DNA from: Gammaproteobacteria bacterium
GTDB taxonomy: Bacteria > Pseudomonadota > Gammaproteobacteria > Steroidobacterales > Rariloculaceae
Length of the DNA stretch: 64,000 bases
NCBI GenBank assembly: GCA_022825505.1
Contig: JAJDWR010000083.1
Location: forward strand, 1 to 64,000
Direction of reading: 5' to 3'
The position numbers were made by a program, and so were the translations under genes. A model generated the notes under the pieces. That model did no database searches. It was not told the origin of the DNA and worked only from the letters and a program-made list of their open reading frames with translations. Positions 1-8,696 of this stretch are shown here, piece after piece; the stretch's first letter is position 1; every line of letters begins with the position of its first letter.

Positions 1-1063
1 CCAGCGCGGCATAGCCGTAGCGGCCCGTCCGGCTTGTCGTGGCGCCGTCGATCTCTCTCGTCACGGTAAACGTGTCGCCCGCCCCTGGCGCGAACGTGAA
101 ATCGCCGCTGTCCGTTCGGAACTCGATCTCCGAGCCGAGGAAGCGCGCGTTGAATGCGTCGTGGTCCACCGGCGCCGGTCCGGCCACGGCCGTGGTGGAG
201 AGGTTGTTCATGTTGCCGGAGGTGGAAGACACCACGTTGACCACCTGGATCGGCTGGTCGGATGACACGGTGAGCCGCCACCTGCCGACGCCGGCGCCCA
301 GCCGCCCGGTCAGGTCCGTGTCCCCGGCCTCGAGCTGCAGCGCGGTCAGCGTCCTCGCCGCACCAGCCGCGAGCGTCAGTTCGACCGTGCCGCCGGCGGC
401 AATGGCGCCGTGGTCGTCCCGGCCCTCGATCATCACGGAGGCAACTGCGTTGCCCGGGTTGATCAAGCGCAGACGGCTCTGCTGCACGGCATCGCTCGCG
501 GGGTTGAAGAGCGGCACCTCGTACCTGTGTACGCCGCCGGACCCGCCAACAGCCGCGGCGCGAACCGTGTCGTGCATTGCGCTCAACGTCCCGTCGGCGG
601 CGCGCACGTAGGCCAGCGGAACGATTTGAAGGTCCGTCACGATCTCCAGCCGGGCATCGCCCGCCTCCGCGCCGATGCCGCCGGTCAATCCCAGCATGGC
701 ATTGCCCGACTGCAGGTCAGTCGCCGTGAACTCCGCCGCCGCCGACGCATTCAGCGTGAAGGACGCGGGACCGGAACGCACGCCGGCATCGCCGATGGCG
801 TAAATCTCCACCGAGCCGGTCTCGTCCGTGCCGTTGAGGATACGCAGCACGCCCTGGGGAGCGCCGCCGACGCCCGCAGGCACGAACCAGGGGATCGTGT
901 ACTGCTCCGCCTGCGCGGCGATCGACAGAGTAAGCAAGGCCGCGAAGAATAACGCACCCGCATTCCTTCTTCCCCCACCGTTACGGTAGGTCGGTACGGT
1001 GCGCTTGCCGTCGCGACGGTGCAGAACACCGACAGCAGAATTGACTCGTGGTTGGTTGGTCAA
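1..1063 (-). CDS. Secreted adhesin-like paralogue A (C-terminus outside window)
   Basis: Function unknown; predicted to be exported. After a hydrophobic signal stretch the mature part begins AEQYTIPWFV and runs through the N-terminal module shared with the genes ending at 4026, 14301 and 19108 (VLRILNGTDE, LRLINPG, NNLSTTAVAG). DNA identity to 5655-6650 is very high, so this is a recent duplicate of that gene. The start is uncertain. No in-frame ATG lies before the signal peptide; TTG at 1063 is the first reasonable choice, while the ATG at 963 is out of frame. The reading frame continues through base 1, so the C-terminus is missing. It lies 95 bases downstream of the astacin-type protease gene in the same direction. 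Confidence 0.7.
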   Translation of the reverse strand, partial: MTNQPRVNSAVGVLHRRDGKRTVPTYRNGGGRRNAGALFFAALLTLSIAAQAEQYTIPWFVPAGVGGAPQGVLRILNGTDETGSVEIYAIGDAGVRSGPASFTLNASAAAEFTATDLQSGNAMLGLTGGIGAEAGDARLEIVTDLQIVPLAYVRAADGTLSAMHDTVRAAAVGGSGGVHRYEVPLFNPASDAVQQSRLRLINPGNAVASVMIEGRDDHGAIAAGGTVELTLAAGAARTLTALQLEAGDTDLTGRLGAGVGRWRLTVSSDQPIQVVNVVSSTSGNMNNLSTTAVAGPAPVDHDAFNARFLGSEIEFRTDSGDFTFAPGAGDTFTVTREIDGATTSRTGRYGYAAL

Positions 1064-1158
1064 AACCCGATCACTGACTTCAATTTGGGAAAACGAAGCC
1101 GACTGCGGACATTTTCTGCAACAACAGCAACGCACCTAGGCAGGCAATACACACCAAG

Positions 1159-3972
1159 CTACCGAAAACTTGCTGCACTGGCTGGCGGACTCGGAGGGAT
1201 GACCGCGAAGGTCACGGGCAGTGAAATACCTTCGTCGAAAACCACCCTGCCGATGTCAAAAAGGTCCCGCTCGGTCGAAAAGTTCGTGCCTTGCTGATAC
1301 GTTCCGTCCGCGTCGACTACGGTCAGATTGCCCTGGTAAACATCCATCAGAACGCCTGTACTGCTCACGACCGCAGTGAATTCCGCCGTCTCGCCCGCGC
1401 CCAGCGTTCCCTGTTGCGGCTCGACCCGCAGCCACGCCTGGTCCGATTCGACCAAGTACGAAAGTGGCCGGTCCGACATATTGCGGAACTCGAATGTCTG
1501 CGGCGCGGGATCGTAACCTTCGGGTGCGACGAAAGTGAAAGCCCGCGGCGACGCCTGGATGGGAACACCGCTCCTCACCGTTGCACTGAGAGTGCCTGTC
1601 AGCTCGGCGCCGCCAGCCGCCACTACACGGATGAAATACGGGCCGGCCTTGATCGAAGGCGATGTTTCTCTCGTAATCGAGATTCGGGCGGCACCGCCGC
1701 TCGTATGCGCCTGGAAATCCGCGCCCTCGACTCGCCCGTGATCATCAATCCAGATCTCGCTTCCCTGGCTGACGGCCAGTACTGCATTGGCCGGCGAATC
1801 CTCCATTTCAATGTCTACTGAAAGTTCGGCTGCGCCCAGCGGCACGTAAATCCAATATCCGCGCGCGCGGGAGAGATCCCCCGACTCCGGCGTTCCGGAT
1901 TGCAGTATCGGAAGGTCCGTAAAACGCGCTCCTATTTCCTTGGGACCATCCATCACGATGCTGATCGACGGATCGGTACCGTGTGCGTCCCGCAGCCACC
2001 CCACGAAATTGTCGCCGGGGTTCGTGGGAACGGCTGTCAGTTCGACGCGGGTACCCTGAACGTAATAGTCCGTATCGGACCAATAGGATGGTTTGCGGTC
2101 CTGAAGTGGCGGTGGGTGAACGTCGATCCGGTCAACCCGCACTCTGCACTCGTCGCACCACGTCCCGTCGTACAGCGGAAAATGCGTTTCCCACTCGGCT
2201 TCCAGCCTTCCTCCTTCGTCCGGGACATCCACTTCGCGAACGAGTTTGTTGTCCTCGTCGCGAAAACCAACCACTCCGTCGCTCCAGCGCAGAAAACCGG
2301 GAACCGCCTCAACATCAGCCCTTATCGAACCGTCCACCGCCGCGACCCGGAGCTTGCCGTCATCATGGGAATAACGCGATCTGAACTCATCGACCGTCAC
2401 AGTGTTGGGAAGAGCAAACGGGACACCTTGATTGTCCTCGATCAACGGGCCGTGCGCGAAACCCGTCGCGACGACGGAAAAGACTGGCGCTTCCGTAAAA
2501 AGAGGCTGAATGTCCGGCACGCGTCCATTCAGTCCAATGTGCAGCCGTGCGGGATTCCAACTGTATCCCGGCCACCAATTCACAATTTGGGTCCCGGGCA
2601 TCCACTTCCCGCCCCACCCAAGGAAATTGAAACCGGGGATCGAGACCGGGGATATTTCCACAGCCGCGCCTATCGAGTAGAAGGCATCGGGACTCGCGGG
2701 ACGAATCGTCATGCGGCCGCCCTCGACCTCTCCAGGCGCCAAGTGAAGCTGGACGATGTAATTCGCCTGATACCAGGTGGTGTCGGCGCCGGCGGTGACG
2801 GCATGTGCGCGGCTGCCTTCGTCCGTCCAACTACCGAACACATAACGCGTGTGTTCCTCCGCCGGTTGAGGCGGAATCGAATCATCGGCGTTACAGCAGT
2901 CTCCCAGTATCGGATTGTCTCCGGTCTGCACGAACGGCGCCTCGATCCGATGCTCGCTGCCGGGTATCCAGTCGAAGGTCGCGGGTGAGGTGTAGCGCAC
3001 ACCATCCACTATGACGTCCAGGCCCGGCGGATTCGTCGAGACAGTGGTCGCCGTGGGAGGCTGCCCGTACAACCGGGCTACATAGTCAATGTCTCCGCTC
3101 GACAGCGGCGCCGGTGCGAAGGCCGACACAATGGAAATCCCCGGCGGAATCGTGTCCAGCCACGGCAGGTCCGGATACGGACCGCGTCCGTAGTGCATCG
3201 TGGAAGCATAGTCGTAGGGCCGCTCGACGATGGCTTCGGGGCGGAGGTCGAAAGGATTAGTGCAGAGCCCTACCGCCTGATCATGAACCATGAGGTACCG
3301 GTCCCGGTCCTGGCGCTGGTGTTCGTGCCACAGGCCAACGGCGTGACCGATCTCGTGAACCACGATGCGCCAGTCGCACGTCTCGTGAAGTTCAATGAGC
3401 TGCTCGCCGCCGATCCTGCCTTGATGGGCACGGCACGCTGAGACAACATTACCTTCAACGGACCTGAACCGCACATAGTCCTCCTCAGTGGTTCTCTCGA
3501 TCAGAGAGATGATCGTCTTCGAGTTCCATTCCTCGATCGCTCTGAGCACGTCCTGGGCATTAGAGACGTCCTGGTCGATCACGTAAGGGATCACGCCTCC
3601 GGGCCAAAGACCCTCATCATCATGTTCGGTTCCCTGATGTGTGGCTGGCCGAAGTTCAGCTGCGGCTGCAAGAGGCGCCGCGGCCGCGGCCTCCTCAACC
3701 GTCCCCAGAATGATATCGCCGCCGTGGATGGCCAATCCGTCCGTCACTGTGTAGGTGAGTTCCTGTCCTCGAAAAACCGTCGTGCCGACGACACCCTCGC
3801 CCGGCAGCATCGGTGGCTGCTGTGCGTACGCCGGCAGTACGGCCAGGACCGCCCATGGCAGGCATGTCCACGCGAACAAACTGAATCTGCGTCCGCGAAG
3901 GACTCTCATTTGGAGCCAGGAAACCAACGGAAAATCCTGACGGGGGTTTTTGTGGAAGTAACGTCTGCTCAT
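1159..3972 (-). CDS. Secreted astacin-type zinc metalloprotease with repeat-rich C-terminus
   Basis: 937-residue predicted exported protease. The zinc motif HEIGHAVGLWHE (His206, Glu207, His210, His216) and the Met-turn SxMHY (Met259) are those of the astacin/M12A family, so the catalytic apparatus is complete. A signal peptide ends near AYAQQ, and a pro-region of about 100 residues precedes the catalytic domain. After about residue 310 come InlB-like beta repeats (FNFLGWGG, NFVGWLRD type), then a BACON-like segment near the end (WLRVEPQQGTL). The start at 3972 is chosen because GGGAGG lies 8 bases upstream; the frame is open further up but overlaps the previous gene. It follows paralogue B by 53 bases, so the two are probably co-transcribed. 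Substrate unknown; processing of the neighbouring surface proteins is an inference. Confidence 0.88.
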   Translation of the reverse strand: MSRRYFHKNPRQDFPLVSWLQMRVLRGRRFSLFAWTCLPWAVLAVLPAYAQQPPMLPGEGVVGTTVFRGQELTYTVTDGLAIHGGDIILGTVEEAAAAAPLAAAAELRPATHQGTEHDDEGLWPGGVIPYVIDQDVSNAQDVLRAIEEWNSKTIISLIERTTEEDYVRFRSVEGNVVSACRAHQGRIGGEQLIELHETCDWRIVVHEIGHAVGLWHEHQRQDRDRYLMVHDQAVGLCTNPFDLRPEAIVERPYDYASTMHYGRGPYPDLPWLDTIPPGISIVSAFAPAPLSSGDIDYVARLYGQPPTATTVSTNPPGLDVIVDGVRYTSPATFDWIPGSEHRIEAPFVQTGDNPILGDCCNADDSIPPQPAEEHTRYVFGSWTDEGSRAHAVTAGADTTWYQANYIVQLHLAPGEVEGGRMTIRPASPDAFYSIGAAVEISPVSIPGFNFLGWGGKWMPGTQIVNWWPGYSWNPARLHIGLNGRVPDIQPLFTEAPVFSVVATGFAHGPLIEDNQGVPFALPNTVTVDEFRSRYSHDDGKLRVAAVDGSIRADVEAVPGFLRWSDGVVGFRDEDNKLVREVDVPDEGGRLEAEWETHFPLYDGTWCDECRVRVDRIDVHPPPLQDRKPSYWSDTDYYVQGTRVELTAVPTNPGDNFVGWLRDAHGTDPSISIVMDGPKEIGARFTDLPILQSGTPESGDLSRARGYWIYVPLGAAELSVDIEMEDSPANAVLAVSQGSEIWIDDHGRVEGADFQAHTSGGAARISITRETSPSIKAGPYFIRVVAAGGAELTGTLSATVRSGVPIQASPRAFTFVAPEGYDPAPQTFEFRNMSDRPLSYLVESDQAWLRVEPQQGTLGAGETAEFTAVVSSTGVLMDVYQGNLTVVDADGTYQQGTNFSTERDLFDIGRVVFDEGISLPVTFAVIPPSPPASAASFR

Positions 3973-4025
3973 GTCAGATTGCCTCCCATTAGGTGGACTT
4001 CCGTTGACGTGCGCCCCGGACAGCA

Positions 4026-6752
4026 TCAATTCAGAACCTCGCCAGACAGACGGATGCGGACCGCATCGCCGGGTTCCCTTGAGCCTACTCGCAAGTATTC
4101 GATGTCGACAGTGCACTCAACCGTAGTGGCACTTGTAGAGATGGTGCCGCCAATAGAAAAATCCTCTGAGCCGCCGGGGCCGATGCCGCCGAGAAAGTCC
4201 GTACCGACCCATTGGCCGTTTCCGTAACCGCTGACCCGAACATCGGATACAGACACGTTTGCCGTCACGGTGCCGGTCATTGTCAGGCTCACCAGAGCGC
4301 CGAACGTTCGCGTCCCGGAGCACGTTGTGTTTGCCACCGATACCTCAGCTCCCGAACCGTCGCCGTTACCGGAATTTTCCACCGTGATGGCGAACGTGAG
4401 CGCATCGACATTGCCGTCCTCATCCGTAACGGTGTAGGTCATGTTGTAGCTCGCCGCCATGCCGGGTGTACCCGAAAGCTGCCGTGTGACGGGTTCAAAC
4501 GACAATCCGGGTACATTTGGCGTCAGGCTGTACGTAAGCATCCCGTCGCCGCCGCTCGCGGCCGGTAGCGTCAATGTGTCAATCGCGGTGCCCACCGTGT
4601 AAGTCTGGTTACCGGGCGCTGCGCCTGCGGGAAAGCTCGGTGCACTGTCTTCCGTTCCGCCGCCGCCCGGGGGCTCGGTGCTGCCCGCGACCCGGTCGAT
4701 CCGCCAGACCCCGTCGCCCTGGTGAGAAGCCTCGAAGTCGTACTCCCGCCCGTCGATCGTCTCGTTGTTGATCCGGATCCGGATTCCGGCAAGGCGGCCC
4801 AGGAACGAACCGCGGCCCCGGGCATTGACGGAGAATTCTTCCGAAGTTCCAGGGTACGTACAGCTCTGGCCACTGCTCAGCGACATGCCCACCTGGCAGA
4901 CGCCGAGCGTTCCGGTCGCGGTCGTGCCGTCACTAACGGTTATGGTGAAGCCGAGGTTGTCGGTGTCCCCGTCCTCGTCCGTGACCGTGTAGGTCATGGC
5001 GTACGTACCCGGCGTGGACGGCGTGCCTGTGAGTTGGCGCGAAGCGGCGTTGAAGCTGAGACCCGGTACGTTCGGCGACAGACCGTACCTCAGCGTGCCG
5101 TTGCCCCCGGTGGCTTCGGGCAGCGTCAAGGGGTCGATGGCGGTGCCCGCCGCGTACGTCCGGTCGCCCGGATTGATCGCGGTACGGAATGTCGGGAACC
5201 GGTCGACTTCACCGGTACCGGCCGCGGTCCCCGTCACGGTGCCCCGGGTGACCGTGCCGTTCGTGATGGCGCATCCGTCCGCGGATGCACAAGCGTACCG
5301 CGTGCCATCGCCTAGCTCGAAGTACCCGCCCTCATTGAGGTTGATCGTGGTCCCGCCATCGGTCGCCGATACACTTCCGCCGGACAGCACCGAAGGCACG
5401 AACGCTCCGGAGGCGGGAACCCCAGGCAGCGACTCGTCGACACCGTACGTCGTGGCGATCGGCTCACCACCGTCTCCGCGATCAACGTCATCTGCAACGG
5501 ACCAGTTGCCGGCGACCCAGTACCCGTCAGGATCGTCGGCCGCCGTGCAGTTATTGGCGAACCACCCGGCGGAGCGTGAGGCAAAATACAGATTCGCCGC
5601 GCACTCGCTACCGTCGTCGTAGGACACCGCCATCCGCCCCGCGTCCGGGCCGAGCGCGGCATAGCCGTAGCGGCCGGTCCGGGTCGTGGTGACGCCGCGA
5701 CTCTGCGCCGTCACGGTGAACGTGTCACCTGGCCCGGGCGCGAACGTGACCTCCCCGGGCGCGATAACGACCTCCCCGGACGCGATCGTGACCTCGCGGC
5801 TGTCCGTTTGGAACTCGATCGCCGAGCCAAGGAAGCGCTCATTGAATGCGTTGTGGTCCACCGGCGCCGGACCGGCCACGGCTGTGGTGGAGAGGTTGTT
5901 CATGTGGCCGGAGATGGACATCACCGCGTTGACCACCTGGATCGGCCGATCGGACGACACGTTCAACCGCCACTTGCCGGCGCCGGCGCCCAACCGGCCC
6001 GTCAGGCTCGGGTCACCCGCCTCAAGCTGCTGCGCGGTCAACATGCGCGAGGCGCCGGGCGCGAGCGTCAGTTCGACCGTGCCTCCGGTGGCCGCCGCGC
6101 CGGCGTCGTCGCGCGCGCCGATCGTCACGGACGCCGCCGCATCGCCCGGATTGATCAACCGCAACTGGCTGGCGCTGACCGTGTCGGCGGAAGGGTTGAA
6201 GATCGGCACCACGTATTCGAAGCCGCCGTCATTGGACCTGACTGCCCGAACCGTGTCGTGCATTGCGCTCAGCGTCCCGTCGGCTGCGCGGACGTAGGCC
6301 AGGGGCACGATGCGAAGTTCCGTATCGATCTCCAGGCGAGCATCGCCCACCTTCGCGCCGATGCCGCCGGTCAATCCCAGCATGGCGTTGCCGGACTGCA
6401 GGTCCGTGGCGGTGAACTCCACCGCCGCCCACGCGTCCAGCGTGAAGGAGGCGGGACCGGACCGCCTGCCGGCGTCGTCGATGGAATAAACCTCTACAAA
6501 CCCGGACTCGTCCGTGACGTTGAGGATCCGCAGCACGCCTTCCGGCGCGCCGCCGGCTTCCGCGCCAACGAACCACGGGATCGTGTATTGCTCCGCCTTC
6601 GCGGCCATCGACAGAGCAAGCAACGCCAGGAAAATCAGCGCGCCCGCATTCCTTCTTCCCCGGCCAATTCGGACCAACGGTACGACCGGTTCGGGCGCCA
6701 CGCTATTCTGCTGTACGTTACTGCGTTCGGTCACTGGATCGCCACTGGCCAT
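4026..6752 (-). CDS. Secreted He_PIG-domain adhesin-like paralogue B
   Basis: 908-residue exported protein of unknown function. The hydrophobic core of the signal peptide is at residues 35-53 (cleavage likely after AKA) and is preceded by an unusually long polar N-terminus. The shared N-terminal module (about 55-330) is followed by a segment with paired cysteines (about 340-500). Two putative-Ig (He_PIG, dystroglycan-type cadherin-like) domains lie near 525-607 and 712-794, recognisable by GNQTYTVGTAIDTLTLP and SGTPGMAASYNMTYTVTDEDG. The C-terminus is beta-rich with a Cys pair. It is divergent from the amine oxidase gene and upstream of the astacin-type protease. The first 27 codons are repeated as a remnant at 8607-8688. 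Paralogue A resembles it closely at DNA level. Confidence 0.85.
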   Translation of the reverse strand: MASGDPVTERSNVQQNSVAPEPVVPLVRIGRGRRNAGALIFLALLALSMAAKAEQYTIPWFVGAEAGGAPEGVLRILNVTDESGFVEVYSIDDAGRRSGPASFTLDAWAAVEFTATDLQSGNAMLGLTGGIGAKVGDARLEIDTELRIVPLAYVRAADGTLSAMHDTVRAVRSNDGGFEYVVPIFNPSADTVSASQLRLINPGDAAASVTIGARDDAGAAATGGTVELTLAPGASRMLTAQQLEAGDPSLTGRLGAGAGKWRLNVSSDRPIQVVNAVMSISGHMNNLSTTAVAGPAPVDHNAFNERFLGSAIEFQTDSREVTIASGEVVIAPGEVTFAPGPGDTFTVTAQSRGVTTTRTGRYGYAALGPDAGRMAVSYDDGSECAANLYFASRSAGWFANNCTAADDPDGYWVAGNWSVADDVDRGDGGEPIATTYGVDESLPGVPASGAFVPSVLSGGSVSATDGGTTINLNEGGYFELGDGTRYACASADGCAITNGTVTRGTVTGTAAGTGEVDRFPTFRTAINPGDRTYAAGTAIDPLTLPEATGGNGTLRYGLSPNVPGLSFNAASRQLTGTPSTPGTYAMTYTVTDEDGDTDNLGFTITVSDGTTATGTLGVCQVGMSLSSGQSCTYPGTSEEFSVNARGRGSFLGRLAGIRIRINNETIDGREYDFEASHQGDGVWRIDRVAGSTEPPGGGGTEDSAPSFPAGAAPGNQTYTVGTAIDTLTLPAASGGDGMLTYSLTPNVPGLSFEPVTRQLSGTPGMAASYNMTYTVTDEDGNVDALTFAITVENSGNGDGSGAEVSVANTTCSGTRTFGALVSLTMTGTVTANVSVSDVRVSGYGNGQWVGTDFLGGIGPGGSEDFSIGGTISTSATTVECTVDIEYLRVGSREPGDAVRIRLSGEVLN

Positions 6753-6949
6753 TTCCCCGGAAGGCCCTCAAACCGCCATTCTCAAAACGGAACTACGGAT
6801 GCACAGGCTGCGGCTCGCCATCCGGACCCGCAGCAATCCTGTACTATACCAGTATCGACGGCGGAGACTTATCGAATAAAGGAGCAGCAACCGGGCCTGC
6901 TCCCCGGGCTGTCGAAAATTGATCCGTATCACGTTTTCGGAGAAGAAAA

Positions 6950-8521
6950 ATGTCAACAGCGATCACGAAACGGAAGTTCTTGCAATCCGTCGGGGCGATC
7001 GTCGGACCCGCCGCCATGTATCGGAGCATGACCGCGCTCGGCATGATGGGAGCGGGTACGGCCCAGGCGAACACACTCGATTTGCCAATTGGATCGGGAC
7101 GCGGGAAGCACGTTGTCATATTGGGAGCGGGGATCGGCGGCCTGGTGGCGGCCTACGAATTGTCAAGAGCGGGCTATACCTGCACGGTTCTCGAGGCCAC
7201 CGCCCGCGCCGGCGGACGTAACTTCACGGCCCGGGGCGGCGATGTGATCCACGAGGAAGACAGTCAGCAATGGGTCGGCTTCGACTACGGGGATCATCTG
7301 TACGCCAATCTCGGCGCGGCCCGCATTCCTCACCGCCACCGCGCGATACTGGGATACTGCAGGGAGTTCGGCGTTGGAATGGAAGTCTTTACCAACGACA
7401 ATCGTGGAGCGCTGTTCCACCACGAGGATCACTTTGAAGGACGGCCGGTCACCGCGCGGCGAGTGATGACGGATGCGCGCGGGTACATTGCCGAGCTGTT
7501 AGTGAAGGCGGCGGATGGCAATGCCCTGGATGCGGAGCTGACGAGCGAAGACAAGGAACGGCTGACCGGCATGCTCAGGGGCTTTGGGGGCCTGAACGCA
7601 GACGGCCTCTATACGGGTTCCAGCCGAGGGGGATATGTCGGAGAGTACGCCGGCACGGAACTCGGGTTTCCCGGTGAAGTGCACGCTCCCCTCGGTTTGA
7701 CCGCACTGCTGCAGTCGGGCTTCCTGAACTACCGATTCAATTGGAACGAATTCCTCGATCAGAACCCGACGCTCCTGCAACCCATTGGCGGGATGGACGC
7801 GATTGCCGATGCTTTCGAATACCGCGTCGGGCATCTCATCCGGTACCGCAGCCCGGTTGAACGGATAGAGCAAACCGCAACCGGCGCACGGATAACGTAC
7901 AGCCACGATGGGCGGCCATCGCAATCGCTTGAGGCGGACTTTGCAATCAGTACGATTCCCTTCCCTGTCCTGAAGGACATTCCCAACAACTTCAGCGCAG
8001 AGACCCAGGCCGCGATCGAGGCCGTGCAGTACTCCCCGGCCGTCAAGATTGCATTCCAGACCCGGCGGCGATTCTGGGAGGAAGACCAGGCCATCTATGG
8101 CGGCATCTCGTGGACGAACAAGGACATCACGCAAGTCTGGTATCCGGCTGCGGGCTATCACCGGAACAAGGGCGTCATCCTGGGTGCCTATATCTGGGAT
8201 GACGCCCCGGCTTTGCTCTACACGGACAGGACGCCCTTCGAGCGCGAGCAGGCGGCGATTGAAGAAGGCGAACACCTTTTTCCCGGCTATACGAGCGAGA
8301 TCGAAGCGGGGGTCAGCCGTGCCTGGGCCAAGGTGCCCTACCAGAAGGGCGCCTATGCGCTGGGATACAGCGTATCGGAACGGCTGCGCAGCCCCGAAGG
8401 CGCAATCTATTTTGCGGGCGAGCAAATCAGCGGCATGACCGGGTGGCAGGAAGGCGCCGTCCTGGCCACTTACGCGGTGCTGGAGGCGATCAACGATCGA
8501 GTGGCCGCAGAACGAGGTTAA
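6950..8521 (+). CDS. FAD-dependent amine oxidase (monoamine/L-amino-acid oxidase type)
   Basis: 523 residues. The dinucleotide-binding fold is clear: VVILGAGIGGLVAAYELSRAG followed by an acidic residue and the ARAGGR motif, and a C-terminal FAD motif (AIYFAGEQIS, WQEGAVLATYAVL). These features define the flavin amine oxidase family, which oxidises amines or amino acids to imines with release of H2O2; the substrate here is unknown. The N-terminus TKRKFLQSVG followed by a hydrophobic stretch resembles a Tat signal with KR in place of RR, so folded export is possible. A ribosome site GGAGAAG lies just before the ATG. The gene is the only plus-strand gene in the first 24 kb and is bracketed by 82-base direct repeats (6682-6763 and 8607-8688), which suggests later insertion. 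Confidence 0.88.
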   Translation: MSTAITKRKFLQSVGAIVGPAAMYRSMTALGMMGAGTAQANTLDLPIGSGRGKHVVILGAGIGGLVAAYELSRAGYTCTVLEATARAGGRNFTARGGDVIHEEDSQQWVGFDYGDHLYANLGAARIPHRHRAILGYCREFGVGMEVFTNDNRGALFHHEDHFEGRPVTARRVMTDARGYIAELLVKAADGNALDAELTSEDKERLTGMLRGFGGLNADGLYTGSSRGGYVGEYAGTELGFPGEVHAPLGLTALLQSGFLNYRFNWNEFLDQNPTLLQPIGGMDAIADAFEYRVGHLIRYRSPVERIEQTATGARITYSHDGRPSQSLEADFAISTIPFPVLKDIPNNFSAETQAAIEAVQYSPAVKIAFQTRRRFWEEDQAIYGGISWTNKDITQVWYPAAGYHRNKGVILGAYIWDDAPALLYTDRTPFEREQAAIEEGEHLFPGYTSEIEAGVSRAWAKVPYQKGAYALGYSVSERLRSPEGAIYFAGEQISGMTGWQEGAVLATYAVLEAINDRVAAERG

Positions 8522-8606
8522 ATTCTGCGCAGGCAACGAGCGTTTCCATCTCGCACCAATCCCAGGATACTCTGACGTTCACCGAATTCTCTTTGCATTC
8601 TTCGGC

Positions 8607-8688
8607 GCGACCGGTTCGGGCGCCACACCATTCCTCTGTCCGTTAATACGGTCGGTCACCGGATCGCTACTGGTCGTTTCCCCGGAAA
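8607..8688 (-). pseudogene. Remnant of the 5' end of paralogue B
   Basis: An ungapped copy of 6682-6763 (about 68 of 82 bases match by hand alignment). It reads in the same frame as the first 27 codons of paralogue B (DPVT..., VAPEPV), but the ATG has become ACG, so it cannot start translation. Together with the intact copy it brackets the amine oxidase gene as direct repeats. It lies immediately downstream of the subtilisin-type gene. Confidence 0.72.
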
Positions 8689-8696
8689 GCGCAGGA

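Noticed and set aside
961..963. ATG at 963 (minus strand) as start of paralogue A
   Set aside because: It is out of frame with the AEQYTIPWFV module; the same out-of-frame ATG occurs in paralogue B at 6649, so it is just shared sequence.
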